From: Sphingomonas_B tabacisoli
GTDB lineage: Bacteria; Pseudomonadota; Alphaproteobacteria; Sphingomonadales; Sphingomonadaceae
DNA length: 64,000 nucleotides
Assembly: GCF_042678385.1 (NCBI RefSeq)
Contig: NZ_JBHUDY010000002.1
Coordinates: 1 to 64,000, forward strand
Reading direction: 5' to 3'
The position numbers were made by a program, and so were the translations under genes. Positions 41,713 through 53,015 of this stretch are shown here, one piece after another; positions within the stretch are counted from its first letter, which is position 1; every line of letters starts with the position of its first letter. The notes beneath the pieces were generated by a model. The model made no database searches. It was not told where the DNA came from and worked only from the letters and a program-made list of their open reading frames with translations.

Positions 41713-43302
41713 ATGAGCGACGACGGTGTCTTTATCGGGCAAGGCGGCGGGCAGCCGCAGATCCTCAACTTCAAGCGCGCCAACCGGCACGGGCTGATCG
41801 CGGGTGCGACCGGCACCGGCAAAACGGTGACCTTGCAGGGCATCGTCGAGGGCTTTTCCAAAGCCGGGGTGCCGAGCTTCGTCGCCGACGTAAAGGGCGA
41901 TCTCTCCGGCCTTGGCATGGCCGGCTCGCCGACCGCCAAGACGCATGAGATTTTCGCCGCGCGCGCAGCCGAGATCGGCATGACCGACTGGGCCTATGCC
42001 GACAATCCGGTGCAGCTCTGGGACCTGTTCGGCGAGCAAGGCCATCCGATCCGCACGACCGTTTCCGAAATGGGGCCGCTGCTGCTGTCGCGGCTGATGA
42101 ACCTCAATGAGACGCAGGAAGGCGTGCTGACGATCGCCTTCACCGTCGCCGACAAGGACGGGCTGCTGCTGCTCGATCTCGACGATTTGCAGGCGATGCT
42201 GGTCAACTGCGCCGAGCGCGCCGACGAGCTGACCACCACTTACGGCAATGTCTCCAAGCAGAGCATCGGCACGATCCAGCGCTCGCTGCTGCAATTGCGC
42301 AGCCAAGGCGGCGATCATTTCTTCGGCGAGCCGGCGCTCGACATCCAGGATCTGATCAAGACCGACGATGGCGGGCGCGGCGTCGTCAACATCCTCGCCG
42401 CAGACAAATTGATGGCGAGCCCGAAGCTGTACGCCACCTTCCTGCTGTGGCTGCTGTCCGAGCTGTTCGAGCAGCTTCCCGAGGTCGGCGACCCGGATAA
42501 GCCGAAGCTCTGCTTCTTCTTCGACGAGGCGCACCTGCTGTTCGACGAGGCGCCGGATGCGCTGCTCGAAAAGGTCGAGCAGGTGGTGCGCCTGATCCGG
42601 TCGAAGGGCGTCGGCGTCTATTTCATTACGCAAAACCCGATCGACGTGCCGGACAAGGTCGCGGCGCAGCTCGGCAACCGTGTGCAGCACGCGCTCCGCG
42701 CCTTCACGCCGGCCGATCAGAAAGGCATCCGCGCCGCCGCCGATACCTTCCGTGCCAATCCTGGTGTCGATGTCGCAACCGCGATCACCGAGCTGAAAGT
42801 CGGCGAAGCTTTGGTCTCGCTGCTGCAGCCGGACGGCAGCCCCAGCCCCGTCGAGCGCACGCTGATCAAGCCGCCCTCGTCGCGCGTCGGGCCGCTGAGC
42901 CCGCAGGAGCGCGGCGTGCTGCGCCAGACCGATGCTGTCGGCACGAAGTACGACGCGGTCGTCGATCGCGAATCGGCCGAGGAAATACTCGCCGCCAAGT
43001 CGGCCCAGGCGGCCGCCGCCGCGGCGCAGGCCAAGGCGCAGACCGAGGCGGATAAACAGGCGGCGGCGCAGGCCAAGGAAGAGGCACGCCAGGCACAGAT
43101 CGCCGCACGCGAGGCGGCCAAGCCGACGCTCACCGACAAGATCATCCAGACCGCCGCGCGCACGGCGACATCGGCGGTGACGCGCCAGGTCGCGAACGAG
43201 CTTGGCCGGGCCGTGTTCGGCGGGAGCAGCCGCAGCCAGAGCTCGAGCGGCGGGCTTGTCGGAAGCCTTTTGCGCGGGGTACTCGGAAATCTGGTGAAGT
43301 GA
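41713..43302 (+). CDS. HerA-like helicase/ATPase, DUF853 family
   Basis: A 529-residue P-loop ATPase. Walker A is GATGTGKT at 31-38, after 'LNFKRANRHGLIA'; Walker B is in KLCFFFDEAHLLF, and a sensor region is in GVYFITQNPIDVP. The 'FVADVKGDLSGLG' and 'GTIQRSLLQL' stretches match DUF853. A long alanine/glutamine-rich coiled region (about 420-480) precedes the C-terminus. The family is related to HerA/FtsK translocases; its role is not defined. The ATG at 41713 avoids coding through the preceding palindrome. Confidence 0.9.
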   Translation: MSDDGVFIGQGGGQPQILNFKRANRHGLIAGATGTGKTVTLQGIVEGFSKAGVPSFVADVKGDLSGLGMAGSPTAKTHEIFAARAAEIGMTDWAYADNPVQLWDLFGEQGHPIRTTVSEMGPLLLSRLMNLNETQEGVLTIAFTVADKDGLLLLDLDDLQAMLVNCAERADELTTTYGNVSKQSIGTIQRSLLQLRSQGGDHFFGEPALDIQDLIKTDDGGRGVVNILAADKLMASPKLYATFLLWLLSELFEQLPEVGDPDKPKLCFFFDEAHLLFDEAPDALLEKVEQVVRLIRSKGVGVYFITQNPIDVPDKVAAQLGNRVQHALRAFTPADQKGIRAAADTFRANPGVDVATAITELKVGEALVSLLQPDGSPSPVERTLIKPPSSRVGPLSPQERGVLRQTDAVGTKYDAVVDRESAEEILAAKSAQAAAAAAQAKAQTEADKQAAAQAKEEARQAQIAAREAAKPTLTDKIIQTAARTATSAVTRQVANELGRAVFGGSSRSQSSSGGLVGSLLRGVLGNLVK

Positions 43303-43927
43303 TGCGCACGACGCTCGCGGCGCTTGTGCTGGGCATGGGGGGTCCGGCGCTCGCCGCATCGCCGCTGGTCGGCAGCTATGACGGGCACCAGATGGAGGTC
43401 GCGGCCGGGCTCGATCTGAACGCGGACGGCACGTTCCAATATGGCTTGTCCTATGGCGCTCTGGACGAACAGGCCAAGGGGCGCTGGATGGAGCGGGACG
43501 GCAAGGTCCTGCTGACGACCGAACCGGCGCCCAAGCGCCCGACCTTTACAGTCGTGAGCGACACCCCATCGTCCGACGGCAAGCTTATTGTGGCGCTCGA
43601 TAAGCCGGAGGCGCTGGGCGGCGTCACCCTGACGGTGCGGGTGACATTCAAGGGCTCGGATAAGCCGATGTTCCTGGAAGTCGGGGAGGACGGTACGGTG
43701 CCGCTGCCGCGCGGCCTGACCCCCGTCGCGGTCGTGCCGGACCTGCCGATCTATGACGTGCCGCTTGACCCCTATCCGCTGAAGGACGTGGGCCGCACGC
43801 TGATCTTCCGGTTCGAACCGAACGATCTGGGCGTTGCCGATTTCCGCGATGAGCCGCTGATCATCGACAATGGCCAGCTCGTCATGCGGCGCTACGACCG
43901 GACATTGACGTTCAGGAAAGAAGGCAA

Positions 43928-43931
<4 letters not shown>
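43302..43931 (+). CDS. Secreted hypothetical protein
   Basis: A 209-residue protein with a signal peptide (MRTTLAALVLGMGGPALAAS) and a beta-rich mature part ('LVGSYDGHQMEVAAGLDLNADGTF', 'YGALDEQAKGRWMERDGKVLL', 'RTLIFRFEPNDLGVADFRDEPLIIDNG'). No known domain is recognised; the first part resembles lipocalin-like or copper-resistance-type small beta modules. Its ATG overlaps the HerA-like stop and its stop overlaps the OPT transporter GTG start, so the three genes are translationally linked. Confidence 0.72.
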
Positions 43932-45859
<1,928 letters not shown>

Positions 45860-46296
45860 GCCGGCGGGCGGTTCGCCCGACTGCCAGAACACGTCGATCG
45901 GGATGCCGCCGCGCGGATACCAATAGCCGCCGATGCGCAGCCAAAGCGGCTTCATCTCCGCGAGCAGCCGCTCGGCGATGCCGACGGTGCAATCCTCGTG
46001 GAAGGCGGCGTGATTGCGGAAAGAGCCGAGGAACAGCTTCAGCGACTTGGATTCGACGATCGTCTCGCCCGGCGCATAGTCGATGACGAGGTGCGCGAAA
46101 TCGGGCTGGCCAGTGACCGGGCAGAGCGACGTGAACTCCGGAGCGGTGAAGCGGACGAGATAGGGCCGGCCGGGCCGCGGGTTCGGGACGTAATCGAGAA
46201 CCGCGTCTTCGGGACGCGCGGGCAGCGTCGAGGGCTGGCCGAGATGGGTGATGCTCATGGGGCGCACATAATGCGCACCACCCGCAATCCCAAACG

Positions 46297-46388
46297 CGGT
46301 TTGGCCTGAGCTTGTCGAAGGCCTCCCTTCTTCTTACGGCTGCTTCAGAAAAGAAAGGGAGGGCTTCGACAGGCTCAGCCCAAACCGG
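46297..46388. repeat. Family C palindrome abutting the S10 peptidase start
   Basis: The arms CGGTTTGGCCTGAGCTTGTC... and ...GACAGGCTCAGCCCAAACCG pair over about 36 bases each. The right arm ends at 46388, overlapping the GGAGG ribosome-binding site (46387-46392) of the gene starting at 46396. It lies in the divergent gap between queF and that gene. Confidence 0.85.
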
Positions 46389-46395
46389 AGGGATA

Positions 46396-47895
46396 ATGAC
46401 CAAAGCGTTTCTACTCGCAGCCGCGGCGCTGCTCGCTGTCCCCGCGCTCGCGCAGGACAAGAAGGACGAGGCCAAGGCCGAACGCGCAGCCGCCGATATC
46501 CCGCCGCCGCAGGTGGTCGTCTCGCACCACAGCGGCGTCTTCGGCGGGCAGAAAATCAACTACACCGCGACGGCGGGCGAAATCTATCTGAAGGCCGAGG
46601 ACGGCACGCCCAAGGCCGCGATCAATTACTATAGCTATGTCAAGGAGCCGCGCGATCCGTCGCGGCCGGTGACCTTCCTGTTCAACGGCGGGCCGGGCTC
46701 GGGATCGGTGTGGCTGCACATGGGCGCGTTCGGGCCGAAGCGGGTCGCGATCCCGTCAGACGCGCACGACGATGGCGCGCCGCCCTACCCGTTGCTCGAC
46801 AACCCCGATTGCCTGCTCGACGTCACCGACATCGTGTTCATCGATCCGGTCGGCACCGGCTTTTCCCACGCGCTCGGCAAGACGGAGCCCAAGGACTATT
46901 GGGGCGTCACCAAGGATGCCAAGTCGATCAACCAGGCGATCCGCCTGTGGCTGAACGACAATGGCCGCTGGAACAGCCCGAAGTTCCTCGGCGGCGAGAG
47001 CTATGGCACGACCCGTTCCGCCGCGGTCGCGCACGAGCTGGAGGGCAGCTACAACGACGTCGCGCTGAACGGCATCATCCTGATCTCGACGATCCTCGAC
47101 TTTGGCGCGCAGGCGGAAGTGGAGGGCAACGACATGCCCTATGTCGTGGCGCTCCCCTCAATGGCCGCGGTCGCCTGGTACCACGACAAGGTGCCGAACA
47201 AGCCGGCGACGGTCGCGCAGTTCGTGGCCGAGGCAAAGGCGTTCGCGGCCGGCGAATATGCGACCGCGCTGATGAAAGGCCAGGCGCTGAGCGGGCCGGA
47301 ACGCGACGCGATCCGCCAGAAACTCGCTCGCTACACGGGCCTGTCCGAGCAGTTCGTCGAGCGCACCGATCTACGCGTCTCGCCGAACCGGTTCTGGAAG
47401 GAACTGCTGCGCGATCGCGGGCTCGTCGTCGGCCGGCTCGACAGCCGTTATCTCGGCAAGGACCGCGACAATGCCGGCGAAGGCTTCGACAATGATCCCA
47501 GCTTCTACGGCATCGACGGCGGCTACACCGCCGCGATCAACGCCTATGTGCGCGATACGCTCGGGTTCAAATCGGACCGGTCATACGTGACGATCGGGTC
47601 GGTCCAGCCCTGGGATTGGGATCTGGGGAATGGCGACGCGACCTATTACAAGTCGGTCGCGCCCTATATCGGCCAGGCCCTGCGCGAAAATAGCGGGCTG
47701 CGGGTGTTCGTCGGCCAGGGCTATTACGATTTCGCGACGCCCTTCTTCGGCGCCGAATATGCGCTCAGCCGCACCGGCTTCCCGCAGGACCGCATCCAGT
47801 TTCATTACTACGATGCCGGCCACATGATGTACGTCCGCGACGAGGATCGGCACAAGCTCGCGAACGACATCAAGACGTTCATCCGCAGCCGATGA
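46396..47895 (+). CDS. S10 family serine carboxypeptidase
   Basis: A 499-residue secreted alpha/beta-hydrolase. A signal peptide (MTKAFLLAAAALLAVPALA) is followed by an acidic-basic linker. The oxyanion loop is FLFNGGPGSGSVWLH (93-107), the nucleophile Ser202 lies in GGESYGTT, and the catalytic histidine in DAGHMMYV near the end; the aspartate is probably in QGYYDFATPFF. It should remove C-terminal residues from peptides in the periplasm. Its translation start is hemmed by the palindrome ending at 46388. Confidence 0.92.
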   Translation: MTKAFLLAAAALLAVPALAQDKKDEAKAERAAADIPPPQVVVSHHSGVFGGQKINYTATAGEIYLKAEDGTPKAAINYYSYVKEPRDPSRPVTFLFNGGPGSGSVWLHMGAFGPKRVAIPSDAHDDGAPPYPLLDNPDCLLDVTDIVFIDPVGTGFSHALGKTEPKDYWGVTKDAKSINQAIRLWLNDNGRWNSPKFLGGESYGTTRSAAVAHELEGSYNDVALNGIILISTILDFGAQAEVEGNDMPYVVALPSMAAVAWYHDKVPNKPATVAQFVAEAKAFAAGEYATALMKGQALSGPERDAIRQKLARYTGLSEQFVERTDLRVSPNRFWKELLRDRGLVVGRLDSRYLGKDRDNAGEGFDNDPSFYGIDGGYTAAINAYVRDTLGFKSDRSYVTIGSVQPWDWDLGNGDATYYKSVAPYIGQALRENSGLRVFVGQGYYDFATPFFGAEYALSRTGFPQDRIQFHYYDAGHMMYVRDEDRHKLANDIKTFIRSR

Positions 47896-47914
47896 TCGCG
47901 CGTTTGGACGGGAT

Positions 47915-49474
47915 ATGACGACGCTCATTCCCGTCCTTGGCGATCAGCTCTCGCCCCGCATTTCCTCGCTTCAAGATGCCGATCCTCAGGCCACGGTCGT
48001 CCTGATGATGGAGGTGGCGGACGAGACGCGGTACGTCCGCCACCACCGCCGCAAGCTCGCCTATATCCTGTCAGCGATGCGCCACCACGCCGAGGCGCTG
48101 CGCGCGGACGGGTGGACGGTCGATTATGTAAAGCTCGACGACCCTGCCGAGCCGTCCAGCTTCACCGGCGAGCTCGCCCGCGCGATCGAACGGCACGCGC
48201 CTGAGCGGATCGTCGTGACCGAGGCGGGCGAGTGGCGCGTCCAGGCAATGCTGGAAAGCTGGGAGACGCTGTTCGGCATCCCGGTCGAAATCCGGACCGA
48301 CGACCGGTTCATCGCCAGCCATGCCGAGTTCGAGGCCTGGGTCGAGGATCGCGACGGACTGGTCATGGAGTTCTTCTATCGTGAGCAGCGGCGGAAAACC
48401 GGCCTGCTGATGACGCCGTCTGGCAAGCCCGAGGGCGGGCGCTGGAACTTCGACAAGGAGAATCGCAAGCCCGCTCAGGTCGATCTGTTCATGCCCGAGC
48501 CACCGCGTTTTCCCGCCGACGCGATCACACGCGACGTGATCGCGCTGGTCGAGGAGCGCTTCCCGGAGCTGCAAGGCAGTCTTGAGGATTGGGACCTGGC
48601 GGTGACCCGGGAGGATGCGCTGCGCGCGCAGGCGCTGTTCCTCGATCATGCGCTGTGCCGTTTCGGCGATTACCAGGACGCGATGGTGATGGGCGCGCAC
48701 CGGATGTGGCACTCGCACCTCTCTCCGTACATCAACTCGGGGCTGTTGGACCCTCTTGCGCTCGCCCGCGAGGTCGAGGCGCGCTATCGGGCCGGCAAGG
48801 TTCCGCTCAACTGTGCCGAAGGGTTCATCCGCCAGGTGATCGGCTGGCGGGAGTTCATGCGCGGCGTCTATTGGCTGGCCGGCCCCGATTACATCGAACG
48901 CAACTTCTTCGGCACGAAGCGGCGGCTGCCGAGCTTCTACTGGACCGGCGAGACCGACATGCGCTGCCTGGCGGAATCGATCGGCCAGACCTGGCGCTAT
49001 GCCTATGCCCACCACATCCAGCGGCTGATGGTGACGGGCAATTTCGCCCTGCTGATCGGCGCCGACCCGCTCGCGGTGCACCTCTGGTATATGGAGGTTT
49101 ATCTCGACGCCTATGAATGGGTGACGCTGCCGAACACGCTGGGCATGAGCCAATACGGCGATGGCGGGCTGGTCGGCACCAAGCCCTATGTGTCGAGCGC
49201 GGCCTATATCGACCGCATGTCCGACTATTGCGGGCATTGCCGCTACGATCCGAAGCAGCGCATCGGGCCGGACGCCTGCCCGTTCAACAGCCTCTATTGG
49301 GATTTCTTCGCCCGCAACCGCGACAGGCTGGAAGACAATCCGCGCGTGCGTAACGTCTATCGCACCTGGGACCGGTTCGACGGGGATGTGCAGCAAGCCG
49401 TTCGCGCCCAGGCCGCAGGGTTCCTCGCCGGTCTAGACGAAGCGCCCTATGGCCCCGAGCGCGATGAAGGCTAA
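47915..49474 (+). CDS. FeS-type bacterial cryptochrome/(6-4) photolyase
   Basis: A 519-residue protein of the FeS-BCP/PhrB group. The N-terminal Rossmann part starts 'TTLIPVLGDQLSPRISSLQ' and the C-terminal FAD domain has 'QVIGWREFMRGVYWL', 'QTWRYAYAHHIQRLMVTGNFALL' and 'PNTLGMSQYGDGG'. Cysteines in NCAEGF and in DYCGHCRYDPKQRIGPDACPF fit the four ligands of the [4Fe-4S] cluster. These enzymes repair (6-4) photoproducts in light using FAD and a lumazine antenna. It stands alone with its own short upstream gap after the S10 gene. Confidence 0.93.
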   Translation: MTTLIPVLGDQLSPRISSLQDADPQATVVLMMEVADETRYVRHHRRKLAYILSAMRHHAEALRADGWTVDYVKLDDPAEPSSFTGELARAIERHAPERIVVTEAGEWRVQAMLESWETLFGIPVEIRTDDRFIASHAEFEAWVEDRDGLVMEFFYREQRRKTGLLMTPSGKPEGGRWNFDKENRKPAQVDLFMPEPPRFPADAITRDVIALVEERFPELQGSLEDWDLAVTREDALRAQALFLDHALCRFGDYQDAMVMGAHRMWHSHLSPYINSGLLDPLALAREVEARYRAGKVPLNCAEGFIRQVIGWREFMRGVYWLAGPDYIERNFFGTKRRLPSFYWTGETDMRCLAESIGQTWRYAYAHHIQRLMVTGNFALLIGADPLAVHLWYMEVYLDAYEWVTLPNTLGMSQYGDGGLVGTKPYVSSAAYIDRMSDYCGHCRYDPKQRIGPDACPFNSLYWDFFARNRDRLEDNPRVRNVYRTWDRFDGDVQQAVRAQAAGFLAGLDEAPYGPERDEG

Positions 49475-50637
49475 GCGATCGCGAGGGCGGGCGCCCGCCG
49501 CCGGCGGGCTGCAGCGCCGGCAAGGCCAAAGCCAAGAAGCATCAGCGCCCAGCTTGCCGGCTCGGGCACGGCGGCAATGCGCAGCACTTGTCCGCGGCCT
49601 TCGAGCACGCTGAAGTTGGTGACGTAGAGCGCGTTGTCGCTGCCGATAGCGAGACCGGTCGGGGCGACGAGACCGCTGAAGATCGTCTCCGCCGTGCCGC
49701 CCGGCGCAACCTTCAGCAGCGTGCCAGTGCCGCCGGGCGTCGCGAGGCCGTTGTCGTCGAACTCCAGCACGTAAAGCGTGCCGTCCGGGCCGAACGCAAG
49801 GTCGGTTATCGTCGTGAATCCGTCCATGAAGACCGAGACATTCCCGCCGGGCGTCACCTTGTAGATGCGGGCGGCGCCTTGCGTGAACGGAAAGCCGGTG
49901 AGCTCCGAGACATAGTAATTGCCGTCCGGTCCGACGACGACGCCGGTGGGGACCGGCTCGCTCGCGGGCGCCGGCGGGCCGATGAAGCGGCTCGGAAAGG
50001 AAGCGACCAGCGACACCGAACCGTCGAGACCGACCTTCATCAGGCTGTTCGCGCCGGCATCCGTCACGAGCAGGCCGTCGGCGAGCGCCGCCGCATGATA
50101 GGGGTTGCTGTCGAGCGGGCCGCCGGCGGGGTTGTTCGCCGCTTCATAGGCGGACACGTCGGCGAACAGCGCTTTGCCGCCAGCGGGCGTGAAGGTGAAC
50201 ACCTGGCCAAGCTTCGCGCCGTTCGGGGCGAGATCGGTCGAGCGGGCATTCGGATTGGTGCCGAGCCCGACTACGACATAGCCTGTGCCGCCTGGGCCGA
50301 ACACAATGTCTTGGGGACCGGTGGTGTCCGTTGCGGTCGGCGAGCCGAGCGAGGGGAGGCCGGTCACGATCCGCTGCTGCACGCCGTTCAGCACGCGGGT
50401 GATCGAGCCGGTTTCGCTATAGCTGTACGTGTTGCCGCGAATGATCGTGGTGGGGCCACCGGGCGAAACGGTGCCGGATTCGGCAATGTAGAGACCGCCA
50501 TCGGGTCCGAACGCGAGCCCGCGCGGCGTGTTCAGGCCGCTCGCGACAACCGTGCTCTGGTAGGTCACGGCAAACACTGGCGCAGACAGCAGCAAGGTTC
50601 CGGCCGCAAGCAGCCGCGCGGCGTATTTCATACGCAT
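49471..50637 (-). CDS. ScyD/ScyE family beta-propeller with PEPxxWA-CTERM signal
   Basis: A 388-residue secreted protein. After a signal peptide (about residues 5-23), repeated 'GLNTPRGLAFGPDGGLYIAESG', 'PTGVVVGPDGNYYVSELTG', 'ITDLAFGPDGTLYVLEF' and 'PTGLAIGSDNALYVTNF' blades form an NHL-like propeller as in ScyD/ScyE proteins. The end VPEPASWALMLLGFGLAGAA with RRRR is an exosortase signal. No scytonemin genes are near, so the name reflects only the fold family. It is downstream of another PEP-CTERM gene on the same strand. Confidence 0.88.
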   Translation of the reverse strand: MRMKYAARLLAAGTLLLSAPVFAVTYQSTVVASGLNTPRGLAFGPDGGLYIAESGTVSPGGPTTIIRGNTYSYSETGSITRVLNGVQQRIVTGLPSLGSPTATDTTGPQDIVFGPGGTGYVVVGLGTNPNARSTDLAPNGAKLGQVFTFTPAGGKALFADVSAYEAANNPAGGPLDSNPYHAAALADGLLVTDAGANSLMKVGLDGSVSLVASFPSRFIGPPAPASEPVPTGVVVGPDGNYYVSELTGFPFTQGAARIYKVTPGGNVSVFMDGFTTITDLAFGPDGTLYVLEFDDNGLATPGGTGTLLKVAPGGTAETIFSGLVAPTGLAIGSDNALYVTNFSVLEGRGQVLRIAAVPEPASWALMLLGFGLAGAAARRRRAPALAIA

Positions 50638-50661
50638 TGAAGTTCCCCTTTTTCTAGCGCG

Positions 50662-51318
50662 TCAGGCGATCGCGAACGCAATCTGACGCCGGCGGCGCGC
50701 CGACCAGCCGGCCAGGCCGAAGCCGCCGATCATCATCGCCCAGGTCGCCGGCTCGGGCACGCTCGCGAACACGCGCGGGCTGAAGTCCGCGATTTCGGAG
50801 TTGAAGCCGTCCGCTGCCGGATTGAGCCGATGGCGCGACCAGAGCTGGAAGTTATAGCTGGTCGGAGCGAAGCCGCGCGTCGGCCAGAGGCTCAGCGGCA
50901 CGCTGGTCGAGATCGTATTGCCGTTGATGACGGCGGCGCCGGCAAGCGTCGTGACGATTGGCGCGCTGGCGGGAGGAATCTCGACCACGCGCAGCACGCC
51001 GTCGGTCGACTGCACGGCGAGTGCATCGAACACGACCGAAGGATCGAGCGGCGGCGTATTGAAGTTCAGCCGCGCGGCGCCCGCACCGCGATTGACGCCC
51101 CAGACATAAAGAATGCCGGGCCCGGGCGTGATCGCGCCGTTCATCGTGGCGCTCAGGGTGAAGTTCGTGCCGTCGAAACGGGCACTCACATCCGTGATGT
51201 CGAAATTGGCGGTCTGCGGACCGGTATAGGTGCCGAGGAAATCGCCGATCGGGTCGCTTGCGGCGACGGCCGGGGCGGCAAAAGCGAGAGCAGTGAAGGT
51301 CAGAACCGAGCGATACAT
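50662..51318 (-). CDS. PEPxxWA-CTERM sorting-domain protein
   Basis: A 218-residue secreted protein with a signal peptide (MYRSVLTFTALAFAAPAVAA) and a beta-rich body ('GDFLGTYTGPQTANFDITDVSARFDGTNFTLSA', 'GPGILYVWGVNRG'). The end VPEPATWAMMIGGFGLAGW with ARRRR is the sorting signal. The ATG at 51318 has AGGGGGTG upstream. It lies between the ScyD-like gene (24 bases downstream) and the winged-helix/TPR gene upstream, all on one strand. Function unknown. Confidence 0.85.
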   Translation of the reverse strand: MYRSVLTFTALAFAAPAVAASDPIGDFLGTYTGPQTANFDITDVSARFDGTNFTLSATMNGAITPGPGILYVWGVNRGAGAARLNFNTPPLDPSVVFDALAVQSTDGVLRVVEIPPASAPIVTTLAGAAVINGNTISTSVPLSLWPTRGFAPTSYNFQLWSRHRLNPAADGFNSEIADFSPRVFASVPEPATWAMMIGGFGLAGWSARRRRQIAFAIA

Positions 51319-51413
51319 TTGGAACACCCCCTGTGATTGACAGGCAGGCGGACCCTTCGGTCTGGCGGCGATTCCCGCCACACCGCGTTTGTGATGAAAA
51401 GGTGATGGAACGC

Positions 51414-52991
51414 TTACGGCGTGCCGAAATGGGTCAAATTGCTCGGTAATCCGGTCGCGCGCCAATAGTCGTCGAGGCCGATCGCAGAGGTCAGTTTTGG
51501 AAAGCGCGGGTCGGCGCGCATCGCTGCGGTCTGGCTCGCAAACAGAAAACAGGTCTCCCGGTCGGCGTGGGGCGAAAGCGGCTGGCGCTCTCCGGTCAAG
51601 GTGTCACGCCTGCCCAGCAGATAGTCGTAGGTCTGCTCGAAGGCGGCCTCAACATTGCCGAGCGCACTGAGGTACATGATCGAATATTGAGAGCCGATGT
51701 CTCCATCGCGCCGGGCCGCGATGATGGAGTCCACCGCCTTGTTCCGATCTGCTTCGTTGGCGCCGGCGGCCAGCGCGCGGGCGCAATCCGCTGCGACGGT
51801 TGGCGGCAGCGGCCCGCCGAGCGCCCCTCGGGAATTATTGCGCTCGGCCATACGCAGCGCTTCGCCGGTTTGCCCGGAGAAGCTGAGGTACATCATGCGA
51901 TAGACCCAGATCATGCTGTGCTCGGGCCAGGTTCGATAGGCCCATTCGAAAATCCGGGCGGCTTCCGCGGGACGGCCGATCTGCCAGAGAAGCCAGGCGA
52001 ATCGACCGGTCATGCCGGGCAACAACGGCTGACGCCTGCGCGCCTTATCCATCAGCGCCACAGCATCCCGGAATCGCCCCGTGTCTGCGCGGGACAAGGC
52101 GAGGGTGAGCTGCACAAGACTGAGATCGGGCCGGCGCGCCAAAGCCTGGCGGGCAAGCTTATCGAGGTTGATCCAGTTCCGATAGGAAGGCGCGATCATG
52201 ACGAGCGCAAGCAGCGCATCGGCATTGTCGGGGTCGAGCTGGAGCGCACGGCGGCTGGCCTGTTGCACCTGCCGGGCGATCTGTTCCGACTGGCGGTCGT
52301 CGCCCGAACGGAGCGAGACCAGCGCACGCGCGACGGCGCCCCAGGCCGGAGCATAGTTGGGGTCGGCGCGCACGGCCGCTTGATAATGGGCGAGCGCCTG
52401 CATCGCGGCGGCTTCGCCCAATCGCTCGCTATCGACCCCGGCGCGGTAATGCCGCTCCGCCTCCCTGCGCCGCGACGAAAATATATCTGGCTTGATCAGA
52501 TAGGCCGTTCCACCGGCCAAGGTTGCGCCGATCCCAACGATGGCCGCCCGGCGAGGCCAGGCTTGTCCGGCTCCTAACGGCTCCTGCGGAGCCGGCTGGA
52601 CGACGGGCGTCGCCGCCGCCCGCTTTAGCCGGTAGCCGACCTTGGTGATCGTCTCGATCTCGAACGCGCCGGTCTCCGACCCGACCGCGCGTAGCAGCGA
52701 GATGACCCTGTTGATCGCATTCTCGCCGACGATGCGCCCGTCCCAGCAGCAATCGACGAGAGCGTCGCGGCCAACGATCCCGCCTTGCGCCTGGGCGAGG
52801 GCGACGAGCACCTGCATCACCCGCGGCTCGAGCGTCCGGCTTTCGCTGCCGCGTGAGATTTGCCTGAGCCCTGGATGGACGGACCAGCCGCCGAGTTGGA
52901 ACGGAGCTTCGGCGGCAAGCTGCACGCGTCGCGGTCGATCGGCGCTTTGCTGAAGCAACTTTACCCTTCCCCCCAAAGAGCAACCTATCAT
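51414..52991 (-). CDS. Winged-helix DNA-binding protein with TPR sensor domain (CadC-like)
   Basis: A 525-residue protein. An OmpR/PhoB-type DNA-binding domain occupies about residues 30-128 ('FQLGGWSVHPGLRQISR', 'LEPRVMQVLVALAQ', 'GENAINRVISLLRAV', 'ETITKVGYRLK'). A hydrophobic segment (about 150-168) may anchor it in the membrane, and the C-terminal part is TPR-like helices. This is the architecture of one-component membrane regulators such as CadC. It may control the two downstream PEP-CTERM genes. Confidence 0.86.
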   Translation of the reverse strand: MIGCSLGGRVKLLQQSADRPRRVQLAAEAPFQLGGWSVHPGLRQISRGSESRTLEPRVMQVLVALAQAQGGIVGRDALVDCCWDGRIVGENAINRVISLLRAVGSETGAFEIETITKVGYRLKRAAATPVVQPAPQEPLGAGQAWPRRAAIVGIGATLAGGTAYLIKPDIFSSRRREAERHYRAGVDSERLGEAAAMQALAHYQAAVRADPNYAPAWGAVARALVSLRSGDDRQSEQIARQVQQASRRALQLDPDNADALLALVMIAPSYRNWINLDKLARQALARRPDLSLVQLTLALSRADTGRFRDAVALMDKARRRQPLLPGMTGRFAWLLWQIGRPAEAARIFEWAYRTWPEHSMIWVYRMMYLSFSGQTGEALRMAERNNSRGALGGPLPPTVAADCARALAAGANEADRNKAVDSIIAARRDGDIGSQYSIMYLSALGNVEAAFEQTYDYLLGRRDTLTGERQPLSPHADRETCFLFASQTAAMRADPRFPKLTSAIGLDDYWRATGLPSNLTHFGTP

Positions 52992-53015
52992 TGCCTGATG
53001 GAGGAATCGAGCCGG

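Noticed and set aside
41698..43359. Open frame of about 553 codons opposite the HerA-like gene
   Set aside because: Antisense shadow with composition typical of high-GC genomes; Walker motifs are on the plus strand.
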